Part shown: piece after piece, positions 52,961 to 62,530 of the stretch
Layout of the letters: the number at the start of each line of letters is the position of its first letter
Position numbering within the stretch: the first letter of the stretch is position 1
Origin: Phytophthora quininea
Taxonomy: Eukaryota; Oomycota; Peronosporomycetes; Peronosporales; Peronosporaceae
Assembly (NCBI GenBank): GCA_011947345.1
Contig: JAAVTG010000658.1
Coordinates: 32,573 to 96,572, forward strand
DNA length: 64,000 bases
Reading direction: 5' to 3'
The notes under the pieces: generated by a model
Told to the model about the DNA's origin: nothing
Databases searched by the model: none
What the model saw: the letters and a program-made list of their open reading frames with translations, nothing else
Program-made: the position numbers and the translations under genes

Positions 52961-55854
52961 CTACATCTCCTTCTCCATGAACTCCTCGTAGCTGTGGCCA
53001 AACAGCCTCTCAACATCGCGCTGCACGTCGCTGCGCGAAATCTTCCACCCCGTCTCGACCATCTTCTCATACATTTCCACCAACACTTCGCCGATCACCT
53101 CTCTCGAGTGGCTCCACTTGTACACCAATTGATCCAGCACTCGCGCATCCGAGTGCTGACTCGTGAAGGCCGTGCCCAGAATCTCAATGCGCATGCGAGT
53201 CAGCTCGTCGATGATCGACGGGTTGTTGCAGTACCACCAGCAGCCGTACAAGTGCAGGTTGCGGAACTTGTTGGCCGTCACCGTCACCTCGTGCTGGTTC
53301 ACGCGCGACAGGAACGTCGCCAGGAACTTCACCTTGGGGAAATTGCGGCACAGTTTGACTAGAATGTCGACGTTAGTGGGCTTCACGCCATCTCCAGCCA
53401 AAGTGAGGCGAGAGTTGAGCTGACGGACACAGTCGAACTTGAGTGCGATCGGCAGCTTCTTCTCCTCAGCCAACGGCAGTAGCATCTTCAGCAGAAGCTC
53501 AGCACCGCTTGGCTTCTCACTCGAAGTTGACGCAAGTGCGGCTTCATCAGGATACTCGAACGTGTTAGGGACACTCGCCATGAAGTACTCAGGCTGCATG
53601 ATATCGATCCACTTCTCCAGCAGATCACGCACACCTGTCAACGTGTGCGGCAATTTGAACATGTCCAGGGCGGGACCGATAGACGCCCAGTCGCCCAGCA
53701 AGATCTGGTCCACACGCAAAGCAGAGCGGAAGTACTTGCGTGACCATGCCGGTGGTGGCGTGTTCGTGCTCGGGTCTCCCAGCCAGTGTCGAGCCTCCTC
53801 TGGGTCGAACGGGATGTTTGTCATCACCACATATTTGAGACCCGACAAACGGAACACTGTGTCAACATACTCGGCAGGGTCCTGCTGCTTGAACCAGTTT
53901 TGAATGGCAGGCAGGTCGCGTTTCGCCACCAAGGCATCCAGACCCAACAAATGCAGCGTCGTCAACACGCCACGACACGCTTCCGAGATCGGCGATCGAG
54001 CTACGAACAAGTGCTGCCAAATCAATCCGGCCTGCTGCTCCTTCGAGTACGAGTTGAACTCTTCTGGCTGGATAGGAGCGGTTTGTAAGTACTCTGCCAC
54101 CAGGTAGTGGTACGTCAGCAGCTCGTTGACACCCCAGAGCATGAGTTTGCCGTGGGTCGGCGGGAATAAGTGCGTGTGCACATCGATAACTTGCACGGTA
54201 GCGACGGCTTCACGAACGTAAGCAGTTACCTCTTCCTTGGTGGCGAGGTACTCACTTGTCTGATGGTTGCGAAGAATGTCGGACAGGGTTTCCATCGCAG
54301 TCTGCTTGCCGGAAATGAGACGCTGGTAGAGTGCGGCGACGTCAGCGGCAAATGTAGTGTAGACATCATTGGAAATGTCGAAGCCCTGTACGGAGCTGAG
54401 CACACTGGCAACAGCTACGCCCACCCCACTTGAAACTTCAGAAGATGCGTCAGCTCGAGTAGTCTTAGGGTACTTGTGGCTGCTACTCTTGCTAGCTGCG
54501 AACACATTCTGTCCGGCTCGCCACAGCAACTTGGCCGTGTGGCCCTTTTCACCGTCCAGGAATTCGTATTTGCCAGTAGAAATGTTGGCTGTCAACCCGT
54601 TAGCATATACCCACGTCTTCTCCGTCGTCGAGTAGATTGGCGTGTTGGCTTGGATCGAGTCCATTGCGCCGACGAAAACCGTCGGGCCATTGCCGTCTTT
54701 TCTCGAGTCTACTTGAGTTGGTGTCAGATACCGCAGAATAACAGCGGTGGCGAACGACATGAAGACACTTGGGCGATACGATGCGTCCTTAGTCACATTA
54801 GCCTCCACACTGCTGAACAAACGCACGCCGTACTTGAGCATAGCGTTCTGGCCGACCCAGAAGTTGTCCAGACCAAAGTGCTCATGCTCCACACGCCCCA
54901 TCCACTCGTCGTACGTGTGTTGTGCCTCCTCCCTGCTGATCCCACGCAGCTCAAGCGAAGGCGCAATGTCCTTCACAAAGAGCAAGTCTAGGAATTGACG
55001 AATCTCCGGGTACTTCAACACATCACACGTAGTCTTCACTCGCGTCAAAGCTAGCAGATACACCATGGCCGTGTGCACTGCGTTGGCAATGCTCAGCTTC
55101 AGAAGATGATCTTGCTCTAATTGACCCGCAGCCGAACGGATATGCACGCCGGGAAGAGCGCTCAGCACCTTGGCGTCCAAAACGCTGTCCAAGTCCTCAA
55201 TGACCAGCGTCTTGGTCGGCCACGGCTCCGTGAGAGGCACCAACGAGTCTCCAGCGCGGTGTGACGTCAGTCGATCCACCATGGTGTTGTGGAAGTGCAC
55301 TTTGCTCTCCACATACGCTCGGAAAGCAGTCAACTCTCCAGGTTGACTAGCCCACTCGGTCTCCAGCACCAACTTTTTGATCGTGGCGCCATTCTTGGGC
55401 AAGTTGTCGGTATTCACAACCGAGACGGCATTGTCTGCATCAAGAAGCCACCTCTTATTAGCCTCTATTCTCTCAACATTCAATAAAAACGACACTTACG
55501 GGGGATACTTTGGAAGCAATTGTAGAGCAGCTCCGTGAGGTCCACAATGGCAGGTCCATTCTTGACGATCCCGCTCTCCGTTACCCCAAAGCCAATGAAG
55601 CGAAGCTTTGGCAGTTTACTGGGCAATTGCATGAAGGTTTCGCGGCCTTCTTTGTCTCCCAAAGAGCCCACCCCATCCACCTGGACCACCTCCGTCTTGA
55701 CACTGCCGTCCTTCTGGATGGTGTCCACTTCATACTGGCCTTGGGCGGCAGCACACGCCTGGGCAAAGCTTGTTCCTCTGGTCTGAGCTACCACTACGCC
55801 ACTCCCGGCAGCTCGTAGCGTTGGCACGAGCACGCAGCGCTGCACAAAGGGCAA
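52961..55854 (-). CDS. Fused mannitol-dehydrogenase-family reductase and uronate isomerase
   Basis: The frame ending at 52961 carries two enzymes. The first half has NTDNLPKNG, the conserved K-x4-N-x2-H catalytic set (K133, N138, H141 of this frame) and NTMVDRL, all marks of mannitol/fructuronate/tagaturonate reductases. From about residue 415 the sequence is UxaC-like, with metal-binding HTH at 440-442 (VIDVHTHLFPP) and the full isomerase length of about 430 residues. An upstream exon (55500-55854) holds the Rossmann part (FIGFGVTESGIVKNGPAIVDLTELL). A donor after the C5 run at about 55498 and an acceptor near 55455 leave a phase mismatch of one base. The first ATG was not found. Together the activities would isomerise a hexuronate and reduce the product. 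Confidence 0.85.
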
Positions 55855-56543
55855 TTCAGAGTGTATGAGTTATGGCACATGCGGCTACAGGGTCAATTGA
55901 GATCGGAGACGTATTAATACCAGGAAGCGCCCACTGCCAATGCAGATGGTGTCAGTGTTGTCCGAGAAGGAGTTTTGGCCGCGTAGTGGAGAGAACATGA
56001 CGATCTGGAGCGGAGACTTGTGGGCTCTGACGCAGATTCGGAAATGACGTCGACGGCTTCAACCACCTGCGCGGGATGACATCTACATATATATGTAGAT
56101 AGAAGTGCGTGTTCATTCGCTTGGGCAAGATGGTTTTGCGGTGAATGCTGAAGATTTGCGGGCAGCTTCAACTTGTTAAATGGACAGTGGTTGCAGTGGA
56201 GGGCAATTGACGAGTGTTTTCGCAATGCCGCGGACCGCCAAGGCGATCGAGCACTTTTTGTGTCGAGAGTGACGACCAGTTTGAAGCAAGCTTCAACCAC
56301 AGTCGTGAGGTAAGTCGCATCAGAAGTCTCTTCGCTGCAAGAACTCGACACTGCCAATCGCTTGCAGTGCAGTATCTCCAAGTCGTAGAAATAACGTTTT
56401 CAGCTAAGTTAGGGGTCTGTCACGAAGGTGATCAGCAGCCTCGTCATTTTGAGCCTGATGTCGTGTCCTGTGATCTCTTCTTGTCAAGTCTTCTGGGTGG
56501 CGGTGAATGACATTAAACCAAAAGGCAATGTTGTCGTTATGTT
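55855..56543. other. Intergenic stretch with a perfect 20-bp palindrome
   Basis: No gene is supported. It contains a perfect inverted repeat at 56082-56101 centred on ATAT, and presumably the missing 5' exon or promoter of the fused uronate enzyme. Confidence 0.4.
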
Positions 56544-56951
56544 TCACCCCTCCAGCAGCGCCATGTACTCCCTCACTTGGGCCGGGTTCTTGTTGGTCTG
56601 CGTCAGCGCCTGGACGACTCTGGCTCGGATTTCCATGGCCTCCATCTCCTGCTGCTGCCTCGTGAGCGACTCCTTACCGTTAATCTCCTCGCACTTGAGC
56701 TGCAGTCGCTCCCGTCGCAGCAGCTGCTGCTGCTTCCACTGGGCCACGTGGAAGTCCAGTCTTCGGCTCTGCAGCTCCAGCTCCTGCCGCTGCCAGCTCT
56801 CCTGCTCGTCGTCTGCGCTGTTGACGTCGTCTGGCGGACTTCGGTTCACTATGGCGCCGTCCCTTGGGGTAGCGGACGCATTACTGCGAGTCTTCTGGAG
56901 CTGCCGAGAGCGCCACACACTCAACGGCGCATCTTCATCCGACGAATCCAT
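56544..56951 (-). CDS. Small coiled-coil protein
   Basis: The ATG at 56951 starts MDSSDEDAPLSVWRSRQLQ and gives 135 residues: a charged N-terminus, then a Gln/Arg/Glu-rich helix (WQRQELELQSRRLDFHVAQW ... LTRQQQEMEAMEIRARVV). It ends with the short motif TNKNPAQVREYMALLEG. The end resembles that of the next upstream gene (SGASPAEIAERLKML), so both may belong to one family of coiled-coil nuclear proteins, perhaps derived from Myb/SANT-like transposase accessories. The open frame upstream to 57071 is non-coding. Confidence 0.6.
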   Translation of the reverse strand: MDSSDEDAPLSVWRSRQLQKTRSNASATPRDGAIVNRSPPDDVNSADDEQESWQRQELELQSRRLDFHVAQWKQQQLLRRERLQLKCEEINGKESLTRQQQEMEAMEIRARVVQALTQTNKNPAQVREYMALLEG

Positions 56952-57027
56952 TGCTGGAATGGGAGATATTACCCATTTCTGTACCCATTTAATTAAGACT
57001 TCTTGGTTGATACTTTTTTTCTTGTCA

Positions 57028-58894
57028 TTACAACATCTTGAGTCGTTCGGCAATTTCAGCAGGACTGGCACCGGATACGATCATGGGGAGCATGAGTTCA
57101 GCTCGAATTCGGAGCTGCTTGAGTTCGAGTTCCTTGTGCGCCAACATTTCGCGAGCCTCCATCTCGCGACGTAGCAGCGCCACTTCACGCTTCTGGAGAT
57201 CGTTTTCAGTGCGCCATCGCATCTGGTCGAACGCCAACTGCTTCGCTCGAAGATACGTGAGCTTCCGATCGAGGTTTTGATCGGTCGGTGGAGAGGTAAA
57301 TAGTGGCGGTTCAAAACCTCGAGGATGCCTTCGTGTTGATTGTCTTGCTGCACGCCGTCGTAGTGGCTTACTGGGAGTCCTTCCTCAACAGACTCGGCGC
57401 TATCTCCGCCACTTTCAGTCGTCAAACCACCGGGACGTGTCCGTATATGATGCTGCAGACGTTCGGGAATTCAGAAGCTGTTGACGCTGCGATACCACTT
57501 GAGCGATGGCAGACCGCAGCACGTCTGAGACTGCCGGTGTCTGAGCTTGCGAATGGGGACTGCGTTTAGCTCGACTTGGAGGCTCTTGACTTTTTGCGAG
57601 CTTGTTCCATTCTTCGGAGTTGTTTTTGCGCCTGCAGGAGACTCGACATTTCTAGGCGGAGCGGGATTCTCCGCAACTGACTCGTTGGCAGTCGACTGAG
57701 CTGCAATACCAGGGCGACTCACCTTCCCATTGCTTGGGGTCTTTCCACACGGTTCGTTGGGTCTGTAGGCTGCATCGTTTTGTCATGTTGAGGAGCTGCA
57801 GAAGACGTACTAGTACCCGCAGCCTCTGCAGATTGAATCGCGAGCATTTCACTTTCACTTGCTAGCGAGGGATCCAACATAGAGTTTGATTCTCTCGGGA
57901 CTTCTTGTGTAGCTCCAGATTTCGTATTCGCTGAATTGTTTGTGTTTCCACTCTGCATTGAGGTGTTGACCTCAGCTCGACTGGACTGTCGTTTTTCTTC
58001 TAGCTCATCCACGTGCTCTTGTGCGGTGGTCATGGAGACTGCGGCAGCAGGAGTCCGTACCTCGGTCGAAATGCCTGCGCGGGGGCTATGCGTGGGTTTC
58101 AAAATTGGAATCGCACCTTGGCCCTGCTTCTCTTTACTAGCATTGCCACTAGACCACACCAGTGGCGTTCTTGTCGGCGTTCTACGTGGCGACTTTTGTC
58201 GCACAAGCCTAAAACTCGTAGTTCGAGCGAGCGGTGTATCGCTGTCTGATGATTCAGGGACAGGCACTTGCTTCTGAGCAGCAGCACCACCAACGTTAAC
58301 ACGAGCTGCAGCTGCGTTAATCTTCTCTCGTGAGTCTGCTGTGTCTGTTTTAGCTGGTCGTCTTGGTTCAGGCGCCGGTGTTTGCTTCCGAGTGGACTTG
58401 TCTTCACTAACGTTAGCTCCTGCAGCTGCCGCTTTCTTCAAGTCCTTGGAAGCTAGTACATCATCAGCTGTTCTTTGTCGTCTTGGCTCATCAAACGATG
58501 ATCTCTGGGCGCTTTCAGACGGCACTGCAACTCGCCTCAACTTGCGTCGAAGCCACGAGCTGCCTCCATTCTCCTCTCTCGTTGTCTTTTTCGCTCTCAC
58601 CGGAGATCTTTTGACCTCTGCAGCAGGTCTCTTCATGCCTGTTTGCAATGGGAATGCCTCGTCCTCCTCTTCTTCTTCGTCCGACATGAGACTCAATACG
58701 ACTGGTTTAGTCGCACTTTCCTGCTCGTCTTTTGGCTCCTTGTCCTTCTCGTCGTCCGAATCCAACACCATCGAGTCCACTTGCTTTGCCTGCTCTTTCT
58801 CGCTCGTCTCTTCCAAATCTAAGATCTCTCTACTCCTCCTCTCGTTGCTCAGCTTCACTAAGTCCAGTACTGGTGGACCGATTGACGTCCCCAT
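57028..58894 (-). CDS. Long disordered protein with C-terminal coiled coil (frameshifts)
   Basis: The ATG at 58894 starts MGTSIGPPVLDLVKLSNERR. About 390 residues of acidic and Lys/Arg/Ser/Pro-rich disordered sequence follow, with KRPAAEVKRSPVRAKK as a likely nuclear signal. After the stop at 57719 related frames continue (SVAENPAPPRNVESPAGAKTT; VSDVLRSAIAQVVSQRQQLL; SGGDSAESVEEGLPVSHYDG) and end in a coiled coil (LTYLRAKQLAFDQMRWRTEN ... SGASPAEIAERLKML, stop 57028). At least three frame changes separate them, so exact exon structure is uncertain. No enzymatic domain is seen; the layout suggests a chromatin-associated scaffold. Confidence 0.5.
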
Positions 58895-58936
58895 CGTAAA
58901 GTTTCTGTAGCCGATAAAAGTGACGGCATTTCCTCT

Positions 58937-59224
58937 CTAATTTCTGCTCAATCGTGTAAATGCCTCCTGGCGGTCCAAGTGGTCCACCGTGAGGCCTGCG
59001 TCCGCCGCGTTCTTGGTCTTAAAGTACTGCTTGACGCACTCCTCGAGCCTCCAGAACGCGCGCTCGCCAGTCCATTTGGCCTCGGGCTCTTGGCGGTTCA
59101 CGTAGGCCGCCATCTCCCTCCAGACGCGGCTCTTGCCCTGCGATAGGTCGGCCCGGACGCGCACAAAGTTGCCCTGCAGCTCCATCCACGCCACCATGGC
59201 ATCATATTCGCGCCAGATCGACAT
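58937..59224 (-). CDS. Small SANT/MADF-like protein
   Basis: This 95-residue frame starts MSIWREYDAMVAWMELQGNF. Spaced Trp residues (IWREYDAMVAWM, RVWREMAAYVN, KWTGERAFWRLEECVKQYF) follow the tryptophan rhythm of Myb/SANT or MADF DNA-binding domains, which in oomycetes often occur as short single-domain proteins. No catalytic residues are present. It lies 42 bp from the start of the disordered-protein gene on the same strand. Confidence 0.55.
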   Translation of the reverse strand: MSIWREYDAMVAWMELQGNFVRVRADLSQGKSRVWREMAAYVNRQEPEAKWTGERAFWRLEECVKQYFKTKNAADAGLTVDHLDRQEAFTRLSRN

Positions 59225-59298
59225 GATGAATGTGATTGGCAGATAATATAAAGCATAGTGAGATCAAGTGAGCACCTTGAAGCGACGGGTAAATAAGA

Positions 59299-59971
59299 AT
59301 GGAGGAAGTGCTGGTTGCTGTCGAGAGCTCCGATCCGCTGGTGGCGAGACTCGTTGCGTACTGCGATCAAGGTAATTGACTCGAACGACATTTGGCGATG
59401 CCCAGCAAAGTATAAACACTGTGATCGTTAGAGGAAGTCGAGTCGAAACTCAAGAAGTTTGTTCAGAGGTGAAGGAGCTATAGTGATCGTTGGCATCGCT
59501 TTCATTGCTTACCTTTGCATGTTGTCGACAGACACGCAGCAGCAATTACTGGGGAAGCATCTGATGAAGGACACAGTCACAAAGTACACGAATTGTTTCG
59601 CGTGAGTCCCTCCTTTTATTTGATCGTAAATTTGTGTGATTGCTTTGATATTGCCGCCTTGCGTAGAGCTACGAAGAGCTGTTTGAAGATGTCGTTGCAG
59701 ACTTCCTCCAGCACGAGCAGGTGTGTTGAATACTACACTTCGACACGGCAACGGATCTGCCTCGTGCTTACTGTCGTGCTCGCCAGCTCTCGGCCGAGGA
59801 GTTTTTTCGCACTGCCGGTCGCTGCAACGCAGTCCCAAACATGAAGACGCAACAGACAATTTGCAGTTGCTGCTATCGGCCTTGGACTTTGAAGCCTTCA
59901 GAGAGATGATGATCCAGGAAGCCACTCAGACGCAGGCTGCGGTCGAAGCTGCAGAAGACATGGGACTGTGA
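59299..59971 (+). CDS. BART-domain (ARL2-binding protein/CFAP36-like) protein, one homopolymer slip
   Basis: Five short exons (59299-59371, 59432-59468, 59532-59601, 59667-59720, 59788-59971) join in phase through four GT-AG introns of 60-67 bp. They give MEEVLVAVESSDPLVARLVA, then KLKKFVQRHAAAITGE, HKVHELFRSYEELFEDVVADF and LSAEEFF. After the T6 run at 59799-59804 the frame slips by one to CRSLQRSPKHEDATDNLQLL and ALDFEAFREMMIQE, typical of BART domains (helical binders of Arl2/Arl3 GTPases in cilia and flagella). One T explains the slip. Zoospore flagella make a ciliary role plausible. Confidence 0.75.
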
Positions 59972-60181
59972 GCATGTTGATGCAAATACAAGTTTGTTTT
60001 GAATATTATACCCAGTTAGCTGCGACGGAGAGCTTGCTACTGTAGCCTCCGTGCAAGTCATATACACGTACACAAAATGCACACTCAAGTGTTGGGGAAG
60101 AATTCGACCCTTTGCAGGCGTGCGGGGCGCTCTGTACAGACCCCGCCGCAAAAGTCGGCGTCATTTCCAATGACAACGCCT

Positions 60182-62530
60182 TTAGAAGCCGTCCATGTTG
60201 GCGAGCTCTCGCTCGAGCAGTTCCTTATCGCTGCTCATGGTCAGTTCGTCCAACTCCATATCGTCCACGTTCATATCGGAAGGACGGATCTTTGGACTGC
60301 CATGGGTCAGACTGTGCTTACGCATTTGGTGCAGAGCAGGCAGCAAGTCGGAGCACTTGCGGGTAATGTGCTTTCGAGGTTCCTCTCCCTCCGTGTTGCT
60401 TACCGTCGAGGCACGTGTGGGGTCCATCCACGGATGGGACAAAATGCCCGACGCATCGAGACGCTTCATGCGGTCGACCGTCAGCAGCTCCGACACCAAG
60501 TCTTTGGCCTCATCGGACACTTCGTCCCAGTACGGCGCTTCGAATTTGTACTCGGCCTTCACGACCTTGTCCAATACAGTGGCGTGGTTGGACCCAGGGA
60601 ATGGAGGGTAGCCACACAACAGGATGAAGAGAATCACGCCGAGGCTCCAGCAGTCCACCTCAGCGCCGTATGGCTCGCCCTGGACAACCTCGGGGGCTAC
60701 ATAACCCGGAGTGCCACACGCCGTACCGCGTCGCGAGCCGTTCATTGGACGTGCAAAGCCAAAGTCGGCAATCATGACCTCTGCACCAGGTGCAGACGTC
60801 TTTAGCAAGATGTTCTCTGGCTTCAGGTCGCGGTGGACAATTCCACGAGAGTGGAGGTAGTCGATAGCGCTGGCGAGTTTCCGCATCAGCACGCGGGCAT
60901 CTTCCTCTGTGTAGCTCTTTCGCTTGACGAGGTCGTCAAACAACTCGCCGCCAGTACAAAGCGGAGTTACAATATAGTAGTAACGGTCCTCTTCGAAGTA
61001 GTCTAGCAGCGGCACAATGTTCGGGTGGTTGAGGCTCGACATGACCTCCACCTCTTGCTTCAGCGAGTGCACGTCCTGAGGCCCAAGACTCGCCTTGGCG
61101 ATGCATTTCACCGCAACCTGCTTCCTGGTCTCGCGGTGGGTGGCAATGTGGACCACCGAGAAAGCTCCCGACCCGAGCTTCCGCCCAAGCTTGTAGAATC
61201 TGTGGAACGACTGCAAGTCGACATTGTTCAGGGAACGGTTGCTGTCTCCTGATTCCACACTACCAGCCGAGTTTTGACGCGCTGCGTACGTCGTCGGGGC
61301 TCGTAGTGTGGGCGCCTGCATGTTGCTCGGCTCCTGGCCCGACGAAGCCATCTGCAATGCCTTCATAATCTGGGCGTACGCTGTCTTGACATGCTCCGTC
61401 CAGACATTCGGCGATTCCTCGAGTTTCACTTCTCCGGCCGTGGAGATGAGCTTTTAACGTACCCACTGTTCGCACCGTCCACTACTTCGCCCAGGACTTG
61501 GTCCAAAATGTACACCATATCGTCCTCGCTCTTGCAGTCGTGCATGTCACGGATCAAGTTGGCTAGCACAGGGAACTCCTGCTCGACAGTGCGTCCAGCA
61601 TGAGCTGCGGGCGACATGACCGTCGGTGCACTGGAGACACATCCGTTATCAATCAACAGCCCGTTAGACCGTGAGGACGACGCGCTGTTGACGACTTTCT
61701 GTCCGTAGCGATAGTTGCTGTACTCGTTGTTGACAATGTAGTTGAGGATGCTGCGTCCAAGCTTAGCGGGGCTCTCTCCTTCGATCCAGCGCTGCAAGGC
61801 TCGGATCCATCTCTGTCGTTCCGTCTCCTTGCTCGCTTGCAAGTAGTAGAGCACTACGGGTCCGTCTTCCACGACGCAATGAGCGTCCAGATTGCTCTCC
61901 TTTCTATGCAGGCAGTGATCCCCCGCACCACTAAACGTAATGGTGCTTCTAGTGGTGGCGTCTCGTCCATTTCCCAGTAGTCCGAGCCGCCGAGACCTCT
62001 TCCTGGCCACCAGGATGAAGCAGAACGGATGGTGCTTGAAGGTGTCCGTGGCTTCCACGCGGACTGCGTCCGCCCTGCTCACCTCCATCTTCAGCAGTTT
62101 CTTCTCCAGCGTGGCCACGTCCTTCTGCATGTTGGCTGTGTACGGGTTCTTCCTGTAGACCTGTAGGGCGGCTCTATTGAGCACCAAGTGTCGAGGCAGC
62201 CAGGCCTTAAAGAATTGGCCTCTTTTGTTGAGCGCGCCGCTTAGAATGACCTCGTGAGCAGTCCCAGAGGGGCGGAGGGGCTTCCATTGCTGCTGAGTGC
62301 CGTGCGGACGCTCTCGATGGCGCCCAAGTGCTGGAAAATTGGGTGCGGACGCCGGCGGCGGCGGCTGCCGGTGACGGCGACTGCGTCGACGCCCGGGCCT
62401 TCCGAGCCGAGCTGCTTGCGGCGGATGTCGGCGTGCGCCTGCGTGGAGGTGTCTTCGACCCGCGTCTGCTGCAGCAGCAGCGTCGGGGCGCGTGGGCGCT
62501 CGCAGAAGGCGCCGCGTTCCGCTGCTTCAT
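60182..62530 (-). CDS. PH-domain CAMK-type serine/threonine protein kinase (frameshifts)
   Basis: The kinase part (60182-61429) has the Gly loop LGSGAFSVVHIA, VAVKCIAK, HRDLKPENILL, DFGFARP and APEVVQGEPYG, all active-type residues, in the CAMK class. Upstream, 61426 to about 62250 encodes a PH domain (ILSGALNKRGQFFKAWLPRHL, FCFILVARKRS, ETERQRWIRALQRWIEG) plus a linker. The two parts are one base out of frame near 61440, and the N-terminus slips near 62255. An ATG at 62530 heads the upstream Ala/Ser-rich segment. The PH domain suggests recruitment to phosphoinositide membranes. The fusion is common in oomycetes. Confidence 0.85.

Noticed and set aside
53439..53903. Plus-strand frame opposite the uronate isomerase domain
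   Set aside because: It lies wholly within the conserved minus-strand enzyme and shows no family signature.
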